Part shown: piece after piece, positions 1 to 11,252 of the stretch
Numbering within the stretch: position 1 is the first letter of the stretch
How the letters are laid out: each line of letters begins with the position of its first letter
Source of the DNA: Stromatinia cepivora
Taxonomy: Eukaryota > Ascomycota > Leotiomycetes > Helotiales > Sclerotiniaceae
Assembly: GCA_014898415.1 (NCBI GenBank)
Contig: RCTD01000017.1
Span: 557,001 to 621,000, forward strand
DNA: 64,000 bases
Direction: 5' to 3'
Program-made: the position numbers and the translations under genes
The notes under the pieces: generated by a model
Seen by the model: only the letters and a program-made list of their open reading frames with translations
What the model was told of the DNA's origin: nothing
The model's database searches: none

Positions 1-580
1 TATATCACCTCCCTCACCAATAATTCCCCAACCCAAAATCATCTCCTCCTTTTCTTCCTTTTCTAGAAGCTTCATCCTTATTCCCAAATCACCAAACGAG
101 GGATCAGACTCGACTCCTAACCTCAAGGCATAACTCCGCCACTCCAGCTCCAACTAAAAGAATGAATACAAAATAAAAGGCTGTGCACATTGCACAATTG
201 TATTTTTAGTAGAGATTCAAGATCTAGAGCTCTAAATCACGACCTAGCGTTTCGAGATCAGAATATCTGTGTCTCGTAGTCACTCCCATAGTGGAGTTTT
301 GTGGAAGCGAATTTTGCGAATTATGCCTTTGTTTCCCCTCCCTACTTAATTACATAAAATGGGGTAACATGTTCGGATGTAAAAACATAGTAAGATCTTA
401 TGATTGGTATTGTATTTTCCTCGCTCTCTCCAACCCCTATCTATTGCATGCAAGAATATCCATCTATATGTTTTACCTCTGCTGTCTCGTACTAGAATGA
501 CCCGAGCCGAGTTTTCCGTTCCATCCCTTCATGCCGTCTCATTTATATAATACAAAGCTCTCCTTCATTCAATCATTTAC
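1..580. other. Intergenic, no gene seen
   Basis: No open frame here looks like a conserved protein. The stretch lies downstream of the ZIP transporter stop codon, so it probably holds that gene's 3' untranslated region and the flank of a neighbour outside the window. Confidence 0.6.
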
Positions 581-1915
581 TCAATTATCATGGCCAAACT
601 GTGTCAATAGAGGAATCAACATTCCCCCAACCGCCGCCAGCGTATCCCGCATTTGCGGCTTCGCTTGTTTGCGTTGTGAAAGACCTCCCTCGAGGTACCC
701 ATTAGAATTTGTATGTTCATGAGTATGCACCCCTGAATCTTCTTGCATGGCATGCATTGCGACGTATCTATTCACTTGTTAGTAAATGCTTGGTAGGTTT
801 GTTTCGAATAGAAATAAATAGGAGATCTTACAAAAAGGTTCCACCGGAAAATAATAATAACATTCCAGTCCACCATTGTCCTTTTACCCCTTCTATATTT
901 CCTCCACCTAGGATATTTACTAATAGGAAAGTGGTGATGGCACCAAATGGTGCTGCGAGACTGAAAACTATAAGGTGACCACGTGCTGCTCGTTTGGAAA
1001 GTCCTTGTTTCAGTAGGACAGAAGTAAGCCCGAATGCTGCGGGTGCCTTATGTACCATGATCGCTATGAAAATGATAAATCCTAACCTTGTATTGGATGT
1101 AGATGCGGAGGCTCCCATGGCTATCCCATCCGCTGATGCATGTATCACAAGCCCTGTCGTTGTAGCCAGACTGCGACTTTGCTTTGGGGTTGGTGTGAGT
1201 GATTGGAAAAATCCATCTGATTCTTCATCAGATGAAGAAATGTTCGATATCCCCTGTGATAGATTGTTCAGGGAAATTTGTCTCGGCGCAACTGGGGCTT
1301 GTAATTTGTCGGAGGCGTGTCTTGGGAGTTTGTCAATTAAAAACATGAGAATGAATCCCAAGATAAGGGATAGACCAATCCAAAATGTAGGTGATTCGTC
1401 CTCATCCTGATGTCCTTCGCTTTCGCTCGCTGGTTTCTCCTCCGACTTCTCTGGGGAGCTATTCTCCTTTTCCTCCGGCAAAGTCTCTCTTGTAATAATC
1501 TCAACTTCTACAGGCTGTGAAGTCCTTGGGCCCGGTTTGGCATGTCTTCGATTGATATTCGCTTTGTTCGAGTATGCGATCGTATTAAGTCCGCCAACCC
1601 ATGAAAGTTCAGAGTTTCTCTCTTGAATTGATACACTCCTGGCCCCATGAGTATGTGCCGAATATCCTGCGGTATATATTGCTTCAATTCCTTCAGGTAT
1701 AATAACAACCAATGAAGTACCGACAAGTATTCCCATACCAATCGTAGATATTAATCGAAGCTGCGATGGTGATAAGGTCATAGATAATGGCACTGCTCCA
1801 GCAAGAAAGCAACTAAATACTTTATTAGCACATTGGTTATAACTTGTAAGCAAGAAGATTACCTCAAACACATAATCACGCTCAAAATGAGCAGCATAAA
1901 TAAGCCGTCGAACAT
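581..1915 (-). CDS. ZIP-family zinc/metal transporter (SLC39A9/ATX2-like)
   Basis: Predicted integral membrane metal transporter of 406 aa that moves Zn(II) or similar cations into the cytosol, probably from the Golgi or secretory pathway as in the ZIP9/ATX2 branch. I read three exons: 1915-1863, 1812-832 and 767-581, with introns of 50 and 64 nt; the total of 1221 nt closes in frame. The N-terminal helix runs straight into SPSQLRLISTIGMGILVGTS and IIPEGIE, typical of this branch. A long acidic, low-complexity cytosolic loop follows. The metal-site helices are visible as HASADGIAMGA (TM4) and HKAPAAFGL (TM5). The C-terminal exon restores the last helix (MLIPLL). The start codon gives a short hydrophobic leader. 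Family call is strong; subcellular site is inferred. Confidence 0.9.
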
Positions 1916-2392
1916 CTTGAATACTTTCTTCTATTTGCAGCCTTCAAACCTACGTCGCAATCCTATAAATATTCAAAGAAGATATCACCGCTTCATTTCG
2001 GGATTTTGCATCACAACAAAAAGGAAACAAAGTCTATTGAATACTCGAAAAAGCAGGTGAAAGATATGATTGTGCACTTCACTCCCTTTATAAAGAAATT
2101 TAATTCGTCACTCCGGGATGACAGATTTGGGTCTCACTCCACGAACGAGGCTGAACTTAACTCAACTCGAGAGTTGCAGTGCTAAGTAATCCACCAATAA
2201 ACCCTGCAACTTTTCTTGGGGGGGAGGGAAAACGCGTCTTGGAAAATCAATCTACGCGATTGAGGTCTGAGAAGCTCTGAAGCTGATCTGAACCGGAACA
2301 TCTTACATTCTTTAATCCACAACGACAATTAACAATTAATTGACAAATCAACCTTTCGCATCAACAATAACAGAAGAATCATTGTCGCAAAG

Positions 2393-4114
2393 ATGGCGGA
2401 TATTAATGCTGATTGTAAGTACCTTCGTTTTCTTTCCCAAAAGTCTCGTTATTGTCCCTTTTTGATTGCTTCTTCCTCTACATCGCGCTTGAATCGAATG
2501 CGCCGACGAGCAATACCCTATATGAACATCATTTTTCAATTTCATTAAAGCTAAAACCATCATCTTCAGGGTCTGCTGATTCTAATGAAGCTATTTATAT
2601 CTCACTGGTCACTCCAAGCACAGGAGGCACAACCTCACTTCACACTTTCACCCCGAAATTCACATATCCCATATTCGGAGATGAAGAATCGATATTTGGA
2701 TACCAGGGCTTGAGAATCAACTTAAAATACAATGCCTGTGACATGCGACCGGGTCTACAAATTACTTACAACAAGAAGTTCAAGGCAGTGGGTGATATAG
2801 AACCAACGGATTTGAAAGCGGTGCTGGAACCATTCTTACCGAAGAGTACGTATCGCATCATCAAAGCTTCCAGGTTCTATTGCTGATGTCAGTACAGCTG
2901 CTTTTGAAAAGTCAAGTGTTTTTGATTCGAATATCTCGGCTATCCCAGCAGATTGGCATCCACCGGGAGAACTCTTTCGCGCAATTGAGGTCGGTGGAGA
3001 GACATTTGAAATTTGGAAAGGCAACCTCTCGGATCCAGTTATTCAACAAACCATCAAGCGCATTCAAATCTTAGTTCCTTTGTTCATTGAAGGAGGGACG
3101 TTACTTGATCTCGATGAATCAGAAGACGATCTTGAGCGGTGGACTGTATTTTTCTTATACCACAAGAAGCCATCCACAGCCTCATTTTTCGAGAAATCTT
3201 CATCATACATATTCATGGGGTTTTCCACCGTCTATCGCTATTACATGTATACGCCCGCGACTCCGCCACAAACTCCCAATGGTGACAAGATAGCTCCGGA
3301 ATTTACACTTCCTGTCGATGGAGTTTCTTTCAATACTCTTCCATGTCGATCAAGGATATCTCAATTCATCATTCTTCCACCCTTCCAAGGCGGGGGCAAG
3401 GGATCACTGTTTTATAATGCAATATTTGACTATTTGTCTGATGATCCATATACAAGAGAGATCACAGTAGAGGACCCGAATGAAGCATTCGATGATTTGA
3501 GAGACATCAACGACCTAGCTCGTCTACGCAAAGACGAAAGATTTCTCAAGTTGAAGCTCGATTCAACGTTGCAAATCAACCCTAAAGGGCCAGCTCCCAC
3601 CAAAATTTTCGACACTAAAGCATACGAAGATCTCCGAACTCAAATGAAAATTGCCCCCAGACAATTCGCCCGCGTCCATGAAATGTACCTTCTATCCATA
3701 ATCTCCCAATCTGTCAAAGCAGCACCTCTCCACGACACAGAAGAAACATCCAAAAAATCTTTACAGCCCCCTAGGAAAGAAGATGAACATATATATCATC
3801 TCTGGCAACTCCTCGTTAAACAACGTTTATATCGCCACAACAAAGAAGCACTGGCGCAATTAGACCGTGCAGAGAGAATCGATAAACTGAACGAGACGTT
3901 GATGGGTGTAGAAGCTGATTATGGAAGATTAATCGAGGTTGTTAATGAGAGGAGTGAAAAGGAGAAACCGACTGCTGTGGGGAAGGGCAAGGGGAAGAGT
4001 CCGGTTAATGAGAATGGGAAGAGGGCTGTTGGTGAGGAGGATGAGGATGAGGGTGGTGATGAAGAAGATGAGAATGAGGTACCATTGGCTAAGAGGTTAA
4101 AGTTCGCTTCTTGA
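2393..4114 (+). CDS. HAT1: Histone acetyltransferase type B catalytic subunit HAT1
   Basis: Acetylates newly made histone H4 (K5/K12) before nuclear import, as catalytic subunit of the HAT-B complex with the WD40 protein Hat2. Three exons: 2393-2414, 2570-2845 and 2898-4114, giving 504 aa. Recognised by the HAT1 N-terminal signature FTYPIFGDEESIFGYQGL, the linker EIWKGNLSDP, LERWTVFFLY, YSTVYRYY-like FSTVYRYYMY, and the acetyl-CoA binding segment SRISQFIILPPFQGGGKGS, followed by EITVEDPNEAFDDLRD. The C-terminus is longer than the core enzyme: a Lys/Gly-rich then Glu/Asp-rich tail ending PLAKRLKFAS, which could act as a nuclear signal (inference). The gene is convergent with P5C reductase; a minisatellite lies between them. 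Confidence 0.95.
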
Positions 4115-4442
4115 AGAGCCAGATCACATTGCGACTGGTAGGTGGCGGCGGAGGGACGTGTATTAAAAGTGGTACCAAAGTACTACACTATCATGGCGTT
4201 TGGGTGTGCTTTACTTAGGGATGATATCAGGAAATGCTTGAGATGTATTCACACTTCGGGTTTCGGGTGGGAATCAATAAACATGGAGAGGAAGAATAAA
4301 TACCAGAGTTACTCAGTTTACCTCAACTTCGGAGATTGGTATGAAAAGAAAAGAAATTCAGAAAGTAATAAAATGTTCATTATTGCACCAGCCATTTTGT
4401 CATTTCCTTCTTCTCACTCCATCTTGGTATTCATTTTACCGT

Positions 4443-4662
4443 CCCATCCCATTTTGCCCATCCCATTTGCCCATCCCATTTTGCCCATCCCATTTTGCCC
4501 ATCCCATTTTGCCCATCCCATTTTGCCCATCCCATTTTGCCCATCCCATTTTGCCCATCCCATTTTGCCCATCCCATTTTGCCCATCCCATTTTGCCCAT
4601 CCCATTTTGCCCATCCCATTTTGCCCATCCCATTTTGCCCATCCCATTTTGCCCATCCCATC
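4443..4662. repeat. 14-bp minisatellite, about 15-16 copies
   Basis: Tandem array of the unit CCCATTTTGCCCAT; one early unit lacks one T. Copies are otherwise almost identical. Because 14 is not a multiple of 3, three units make a 42-nt (14-residue) coding period and long frames stay open on both strands, but these are repeat artefacts. The array ends at the stop codon of P5C reductase (TGA on the minus strand at 4665-4663), so that gene's 3' untranslated region should consist largely of repeat. Confidence 0.95.
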
Positions 4663-6125
4663 TCATACCCCTCTCCCCAAGACTCCTTTAGCGGGAGCAA
4701 CCTGAGATCTCGTACCATTAACCCCCACCACGCCCTTCCCCAACTGCCCCGCTACAACCGTCGCCTCCCTCACCGCTCTCGCCACCGTGCCCCTCACTCT
4801 CCCCTCTTCCAAAACCAAAAGTCCCTCTATCGTACACCCGCCCGGTGTACTAACTTTATCTCTCAGTAGCGCAGGATGTTCACCCGAAAGAACGAGACCA
4901 GCAGCTCCACGCATAGTTTGCGCTGCCATTTTCTGGGCTTCTGCGCGCGGGAGTCCCATGGCTACGGCGCCGTCGATGGTTGCTTCGAGCATTAGGGCAA
5001 AAAACGCGGGACCGGATCCGCAGAGAGCGGTACAGGCATCCATAGTTGATGGGGGGAGAAATACTACTTCGCCTATGCGTGTGAAGATCCAGGTTATGAG
5101 TGCGGTTGTGGATTCTGGGAGGGGAGGTGTAGAAGTACCGATTACGGTCATTGATTCTCTAATTTGAGATGCGGTGTTAGGCATAGCGCGGACGATTGTG
5201 CAGGGATTAGAGGCCGATGCGATGTCCGTTAGTCCCTTTGTTTGTTCGGTGAAGAGTTCCGAGTAGAGTTGTTCGATGGTTATGCCCGCGCAGATACTGA
5301 TTAGGAGTTTACCAGTTAGAGCTTGCCCCATGCCGGGTTCCGACAGGATTTCGTTTACCATGTAGGGTTTGCAGGATAAGAGGACTATGTCGGCTTGTTG
5401 GACGGCGGAGACATTGTTGTTTTGGAGGATGGTGAGGGAGGTGGATGTGGAGGTTAGATAGTGGGAGAGTGCTTGGTGCACTTTTTTTGCGGATTCGGGA
5501 CGGCGGACGCAGGCGATGAATTTGGAGGGGAGACGGGTGGGTGGTGAGGTTGGATAGGCGGGAGTTGAGGTTCCGGATAGGGTTGGAGGGATGGGGTTTG
5601 AGGTTTCGGGGGTACTGAGGGAGCTGAGAATTCCCGAGAGGATTGCTATGCCCATCGTTCCTAGGTTTGAATGTTAGCTATGGCAGTTTTCGTAATTTCC
5701 TATCTTTAGGTGAGTTCTAAGCAAAGGTAGTACAGCATGTGGTGTTTATTTGTATATGGTTTATGTATTGGCCAAAAGTGCATGGGGATCTTTTTGGGAA
5801 CTATGACATGATACTATTACCCATGAAGGTAATTTAGTAGTTGCCATTGTTTGAAGGATTATAAAATGATCTATATGGGATGAGATGAAATCTACATGTG
5901 AACCAAAGTAAATATTCATATCTTGTCCCAAGAGCTTCAAGAGCAAGCCTCATCAACCAACCAATGGCTCCTGCCATACTCAAGAAGCAAATCACCTCCT
6001 CAATATCAATAATTGAAATTAACTTTAATCACATGAAATTCTATCAAGGCAAGAGAAGAATTCCAAAGAAACAAACACACAAACATACCACAACCAAGAA
6101 CTGTCAAGGTCATTTCTGTTTCCAT
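4663..6125 (-). CDS. PRO3: Pyrroline-5-carboxylate reductase
   Basis: Last step of proline synthesis: reduces 1-pyrroline-5-carboxylate to proline with NAD(P)H in the cytosol. Two exons: 6125-6089 and 5660-4663, separated by a 428-nt intron, long for this window. The tiny first exon supplies MTLTVLGCG, and joining it to the second gives the complete Rossmann motif GCGTMGIAILSG, which is why I extend the gene beyond the second-exon Met. Further signatures: VLLSCKPYMV, VRAMPNTASQI, and the C-terminal ALCGSGPAFFALMLEA, RAEAQKMAAQTMRGAAGL and STPGGCTIEGL, the P5CR family signature. Predicted 344 aa, longer than bacterial P5CR (about 270) because of loops rich in Pro/Ser/Thr. Start shared by a 242-bp divergent interval with CTK3. 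Confidence 0.93.
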
Positions 6126-6367
6126 ATCTTCAATTGAAGAACTCATCTTAGCTTTTGTTTTCTTCGACCTGAGTTATTATCAAAGTAAGTAATTGAGTAT
6201 GTTATTGAAGTTTCTGCTCAACATCCCTTGTTTTGAAATATCGAAGTTCTAACGTTTCAATACCTAGGAAGAGAGAAGTCAAACAAAGCTCCCTCCCACC
6301 CAAAATACTGCCGGATCTTTACCGCCCAAAATCCACCCAATCAAGCCTAGCACCCCAAAACTACATC

Positions 6368-7409
6368 ATGGATCCTACCAGACCAGGTCCTCTGCGCATC
6401 AATGAACTTCTCGAATCCATTGAAGCACCAACTTTTCACACACAGCTACCACACCCTCTACCACCGAAGCCGTCAAGTTCGAAACCAAAGCCACAGCAAA
6501 AGAATATGGATCCGTTCGAGGTGCGCATTCGCTTTACGCAGTATTTGCAACATTTAAATGCGAGTGTTGCGAGTGCGAATAAGACGGCGCTGTATGCGTT
6601 GAAATATAGGGATATGGATGAGGATTTGCATAGTTGTATTTTGGAGCAATTGGAGAGGGTGAGTTTGGGTCTTTTTGTCTTGAAATTGGGCCAGATCTAA
6701 AGGACTGCATCGAAGGACGAATGGAAATCTTGAGAGTTTTGTCTCGGTTTTGATCGCAGTTGAAAAAGAGTGAAGCTAATCTAATGTCTAGAATTCTATG
6801 AACAATAGGGCGAATATTATGTATTTCATTGAGATTTTATGCGACATGGCATCTAAAGAAGGTCATGATGATTACGTACGAATGATCCAACGAGATATTT
6901 TACGGGTAGTCGATGCAGTTGCGCCGGAAGATGGATCGGGAGCAGCAAATGTCAAAGTAGTGCGCAAAGTTCTCCAAGGCCTTCAACAAAAGTCATTTCT
7001 CTTGGCGCAAACCGTCACGGAAATTGATGATTGTTTGAAAGAACGTGACACTCAACCAGATGCTCTTCTGTCCTCTCCATCCGCAGAAAACGAGGCAAAT
7101 GGAAACGGAACTTCCCAACATGCTACCCCAAAGCAGACCAAGACAAACGGAGTTGCGAGATTGGATAAGAGACAGATTGAACAGAGAATTGAGGAGGATA
7201 GAGAGAGACATAAGAGATTGAGAGAACATATTTGGGCAGTACCAGTTACGGGACTGAATTCGGAATTTGATAAATTGTGGGATGAAACGAGTGATTTGGG
7301 AGATGATGATATGGATTTATATGAAGAAGAGGCCATGGAAAGGAAGGAGGCTGGAAGGGAATGGTTTAATGAACAAGTTCAAAGAAGTAGACTTGAAGGT
7401 CAACCTTGA
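6368..7409 (+). CDS. CTK3: CTD kinase subunit gamma (Ctk3)
   Basis: Subunit of CTDK-I, the nuclear kinase complex that phosphorylates Ser2 of the RNA polymerase II C-terminal repeats during elongation. Two exons, 6368-6658 and 6792-7409 (133-nt intron), 302 aa. The splice joins LHSCILEQLER to NSMNNRANIMYFIE, restoring the CID-like fold of the Ctk3 N-terminus: DPFEVRIRFTQYLQHLNAS, YALKYRDMDEDL, then FIEILCDMASKEG. The C-terminal half has a basic/acidic helical segment (QIEQRIEEDRERHKRLREHI) and an acidic end. I chose MDPTRPGPL at 6368; a downstream Met at 6506 right before the domain and an upstream Met at 6233 are alternatives. Confidence 0.9.
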
Positions 7410-8381
7410 CTTGAGGGCTGATTTTCGCGGGACATGGCGTTGGGTTGCATGGTCTGGTGGGATCTTATGCATTGGCGTTACATGGCCAGTTTGGTATAAA
7501 GGAGTCTATGGGACATACTCCCCTGGCGTTATCATTACTGGGTGATGAGGGCTTGCATCGCGTGGTTATATGGGCATTCGTTCGTCATTTGCACGAACAA
7601 AACTAAGGATTCGGTATGTAAAAATGCGATAATACTATATTGTTATAATAGTATGCGACGACTTCTGCGTTCTTAAGGAAAATAGTGTTCTGGAAAGGGA
7701 GATTTGAAATCGTGGTAATCATATACTCCATTCAATTCTTCCAAAATTTCATTTAGCTTTTGTCGCATATCTACCATGCCATGACGTAGGACAGAAGGGG
7801 TATACAAGTTTACACGATAAATTTATTGCACGAATCCTCACATCCGTACCTAGCTACAATGCCAATTGCACATCATCACATCTTTCGGAACGGGGCACCC
7901 TCTCAAACACCTTGGAACAATAACCCTTGGCTACATACTATATTCAAAGCGAACCTCAACTCCTGAATCCCAGTCTTTCCAACAGCTATTCGTAGTCAGT
8001 CACTGCTCTCCTCGGCGGATCTCTGTTACCCATGTGGGTCTCATGGGATCACAGAATTCATTCCCCAAACCAAAATCATCAAACCAAGCAAATTATTCAA
8101 ACACTATCCCTCCTACATCCTCAAATAATACCAAATGGTCGACTCACCGAAAGACCCAAAAATGCTACAGAAGCGGCTGCCTGTCATCTGATCTCACACC
8201 AGTCTTTACTTGGTATGAGATTCTTGATTCCCCTCTTTTTCTTCGAAGTAGGGTTCGACTCTTGAGTGTAGGTTCGAGAATGGGATGTTGATGTTGATGA
8301 AGAACGTGAAGTTATATCTTGAGAGTATTTTCTGGAGGAGGTCGTACGGGTTGCTGAAGAAAGCCTCGTCACATCCTTCGA
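7410..8381. other. Intergenic, convergent gene ends
   Basis: Lies between the stop codons of CTK3 and the unknown minus-strand gene. No conserved frame on the plus strand. On the minus strand, positions 8381-8184 continue the reading frame of the unknown gene beyond its TAA (see that entry). Otherwise nothing supported. Confidence 0.5.
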
Positions 8382-9785
8382 TTATTTTCTTGTTGGCGCC
8401 ACTGCCATTGATGAAGAATAATGATTCCCATGATTCGATCCACGAGCCGTAGAACCAGTTTGTGAAGTTCTCGGTATCTCTCTTGCTGATTCGCCTGCAC
8501 GTAGAGCTGGCAATAATACCTCGCATGTTCTTAAACATCTTTCTAATGTCCCATAATCATATACCAACTCCTCCCATTTCTTCCCCAAAGCATCACGTTT
8601 CTGCGGTTGTGTCTCAAGCTCTTGAAGTATTGTAACCAATATCTCATATCGCCACCCAGCAGGAGATTGGTGTGTTTGAGGAGAAATCTCTCCTAGGAAC
8701 TCTCCACGCTTTTTATCTAATTCCCTAAGTACCTTTTCCGCCTCTCGTGCACTCCCTCCCGTTTTCGTTTCCGTAGGACGAAAATAAATCTTCGCTAATC
8801 GAAAAAGTGCTTTAGTTGGTATATCCAACAAACATTTTTCCAACCAAATTTCCCGCGTATTTCCATATTCAAGTAAAATTGTATCTGCAGCCGCAAGACA
8901 AGAACTATATCCATCACCCGCATGAGCATTAAACACCGCATTATTTATTGCACTTCTTGCTTTACAGAGAAATACTCTGCGTTTCTTGTCGATGTCTGAA
9001 TTTCCGTTTTCCGATAATGCTTTGGTGAATTTCGATCGGCTTTGACTGAGTCGTGTTTCTTGATTATCAACTCCGTGAAGTGAGTGATAGAGTGTTAGTT
9101 CGTTATATGCTTTGCGGTCTTTAGAAGTGTCGAAATGGATATCGTCGATATATCTGTGGGCATAGTTTTCACCGAGCCATTGTTTTCGAAATCGACTATA
9201 GTGGTCGAAAGCAGAACCTGTGATTGATACTTTGGAGATCTCGCTCCGGAGATTTAGTTTTATGGTTCGGGCAGCGAGCCAGGCCCGAATTCTTCTGCTT
9301 TTGTTTCCTGTATAAGATATATTATTAGCAGGTATTATCCATACAAATAATGAGAAATCACTCACCCTATTCTTCATCCATTCCTCCTTTCCTTGTATAG
9401 AAACCATAGTATTCCAAAACCGCCTTCCAAGTCTCTCCAAATCCTTTTTCTCGAGAGGTTTATCGGCAGCACCACATATAACGCTAAACCAATGACCGGT
9501 AAACTCACAAAGAAGAATTCGTCCCCAGTTCAAGGAACGTCTACTTCTTTCACTGAGAAGATGTACTTGCACACCATTTTCATCATTGATGCCAAATGTG
9601 AGTCTCGCGACTTCGATGGCGTTGTTGGAATCGGGGGAGGAAAATCTTCCTAGTAATATTACTGATTTTCCGTGAGATTCGTTGGGGTCGCGGCTTGAGT
9701 CGTTGTGGTAGGGGTTATCTTGGCGTGCTAGTTTGTAAAACATGTTGATCAAGGAGGTATGGTTGCTTGGGATCTTTTTGTTCAT
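8382..9785 (-). CDS. Unknown 467-aa protein
   Basis: Single uninterrupted frame; I do not recognise the family. It is soluble, mixed alpha/beta in composition, without signal peptide or membrane helix. Central part is rich in charged helices (KARSAINNAVFNAHAGD, REAEKVLRELDKKRGEFLGE); the tail is Ser/Gly/Asn-rich. A GTGAGT...ACAG segment at about 9310-9370 looks like an intron, but its removal breaks the frame, so I keep it as coding. After the TAA at the end the same frame stays open for about 65 more codons, Ser/Thr/Arg-rich with a KKKRG cluster. That extension may be read through, spliced in, or a sign that the stop is recent. Confidence 0.7.
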   Translation of the reverse strand: MNKKIPSNHTSLINMFYKLARQDNPYHNDSSRDPNESHGKSVILLGRFSSPDSNNAIEVARLTFGINDENGVQVHLLSERSRRSLNWGRILLCEFTGHWFSVICGAADKPLEKKDLERLGRRFWNTMVSIQGKEEWMKNRVSDFSLFVWIIPANNISYTGNKSRRIRAWLAARTIKLNLRSEISKVSITGSAFDHYSRFRKQWLGENYAHRYIDDIHFDTSKDRKAYNELTLYHSLHGVDNQETRLSQSRSKFTKALSENGNSDIDKKRRVFLCKARSAINNAVFNAHAGDGYSSCLAAADTILLEYGNTREIWLEKCLLDIPTKALFRLAKIYFRPTETKTGGSAREAEKVLRELDKKRGEFLGEISPQTHQSPAGWRYEILVTILQELETQPQKRDALGKKWEELVYDYGTLERCLRTCEVLLPALRAGESAREIPRTSQTGSTARGSNHGNHYSSSMAVAPTRK

Positions 9786-10559
9786 TTGTCGAGAGGAATA
9801 TGCTCAATTATGTAGTTAGAAATGACGGAAGATAAGATGGTTAGTGATGGTCCCATTGTCGAATCCTGGGTCAAACATGCAAATCAACAAAACGGAAATA
9901 CAGCCTCGAAAGGTTTCGCTAAAGGTCATCGTGCCTGTGCCAAAGCGTTATTCGCAGCCTCAAGGTAGCAAAAAGATCAATGCTGTGACGAATTTTCGAC
10001 ATAGGGACAGTGAACCACACTCAAAGTTCATAGTACTGAAAACATTTGCGTAGAAAGTTATAATATATCAGGGCAACGAAGCGATTTCTTTTAGGGTAAC
10101 ATCATATAGAATAAATCACACAAGTTGCACAATAACCTGCTGTACATCGATTAAAAGTTGTTCATTCCAGCGCTAAACGGTACAAAACAAGGCCGGCTAG
10201 ACCCTACCGACTCTTTTTTTCGGTTAGGTCATGGTTAACCGAGCCCCATGGGGATGCTCAGATAGGAGACGCTTTCCTCTCCGCGCCTAAAATCTGCTAA
10301 TAACCCAGCAAGAGGGAGCTAGGGCTCCGAATCCTCTGGCAAAGAACTCTTCCTCAGTTGAAGGTATATCGAAACATGTCATCATCGTAGACTACTTCTA
10401 TGGCTGTCAGAGCCACATTTTCACGCTCGTATTAGTAGTTGGAAGTTTTAAATTTCTAATTTCGGTCGGGTGGAAGCTTGCAACTCACCATTATATCAGC
10501 AAAATAGTATCAACATTGGAGGTTGTAATTAAACAAGACAGACTCACATCAAGCTAATG
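9786..10559. other. Intergenic, divergent promoter side
   Basis: Region between the divergent starts of the unknown 467-aa gene and the small membrane protein gene. No supported gene. It is followed by a tandem duplication and a hairpin, both listed separately. Confidence 0.5.
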
Positions 10560-10627
10560 ATGTGTTTAAGTCCGGCAGAGATGGGTATGAATCATGTGTT
10601 TAAGTCCGGCAGAGATGGGTATGAATC
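10560..10627. repeat. 34-bp direct duplication, two copies
   Basis: Positions 10560-10593 and 10594-10627 are identical 34-bp copies containing AAGTCCGGCAGAGATGGGTA. A few bases of a third copy follow. It looks like a recent local tandem duplication upstream of the gene at 10824. Confidence 0.9.
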
Positions 10628-10666
10628 ATGTGATACACGTCATTTTTCATCATTTACAGTAAGACT

Positions 10667-10725
10667 GGATTTGAGGGGTTGCCACAAGCTAAGCTAGCTA
10701 GTAGCAACCCCTTTCGCACAAATCC
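10667..10725. repeat. Interrupted inverted repeat (hairpin)
   Basis: GGATTTG and AGGGGTTGC at 10667-10682 pair with GCAACCCCT and CAAATCC at 10704-10725. The loop holds GCTAGCTAG. The arms are separated by one 6-nt bulge. Could be a terminator-like hairpin, a promoter element of the gene at 10824 or the remains of a small inverted-repeat transposon. Confidence 0.75.
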
Positions 10726-10823
10726 AATCAAAACTCAGATAAATCTTCTTGTTTTTTCTGTTCTGCATTTCATCCCAAGTCATCAGTTTCATCAATCCAC
10801 ATTTTTCTCGAAATATCGGAAAT

Positions 10824-11252
10824 ATGTTCACACCTACGAGCTTGGTCACCGGCGAAAGTATCACCACTTCAATCGAGAACCAGACCCTCAGCAATCAAGC
10901 CCTACACCCGCCGCCCATTAAATACTGTACATGTACTTTCTCAATTCCAAAACCGACATGGCTAGCATTTCTCCTGGTGACGCTCTTTTATCTCGCTACG
11001 ATGTATCTCTACTACGGCGGTTTCGATTATGTTCATGTCTACCATACGGGCTATTTTCGTGCCTGGCGTAATGCGGAAATCGCTACCAAGTACAGAATCA
11101 TGCAGAAATTGGAACTATCAAAGGAGTGTGATCGAGATATGTTGATGAGTAAAATGATGAAGGAGTGGGACACTGAGATAAACAACTATCTGCCAGATTT
11201 TGACGATAAAGTTGGTAGGGAAGCCTTAGTTGATGCATGCCATGAAGTTTGA
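10824..11252 (+). CDS. Small single-pass membrane protein, unknown
   Basis: 142-aa frame from the Met MFTPTSLVTG. A clear hydrophobic segment, TWLAFLLVTLFYLATMYLYY at about residues 49-68, would span a membrane once. It is followed by an aromatic patch and a charged C-terminal region (KLELSKECDRDMLMSKMMKE). A longer frame opens 75 bp upstream, but its N-terminal part lies over the hairpin side and looks non-coding. Family not recognised. Confidence 0.5.
   Translation: MFTPTSLVTGESITTSIENQTLSNQALHPPPIKYCTCTFSIPKPTWLAFLLVTLFYLATMYLYYGGFDYVHVYHTGYFRAWRNAEIATKYRIMQKLELSKECDRDMLMSKMMKEWDTEINNYLPDFDDKVGREALVDACHEV

Noticed and set aside
4414..4869. Long open frames on both strands over the 14-bp array (repeats of PIPFCPSHFAH or MGKMGWAKWDGQN)
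   Set aside because: Product of a stop-free minisatellite; open in several frames at once, with no start context or flanking domain.
9310..9370. Intron GTGAGT...ACAG in the 467-aa gene
   Set aside because: Removing it shifts the frame into an early stop, while the unspliced frame stays open to the end.
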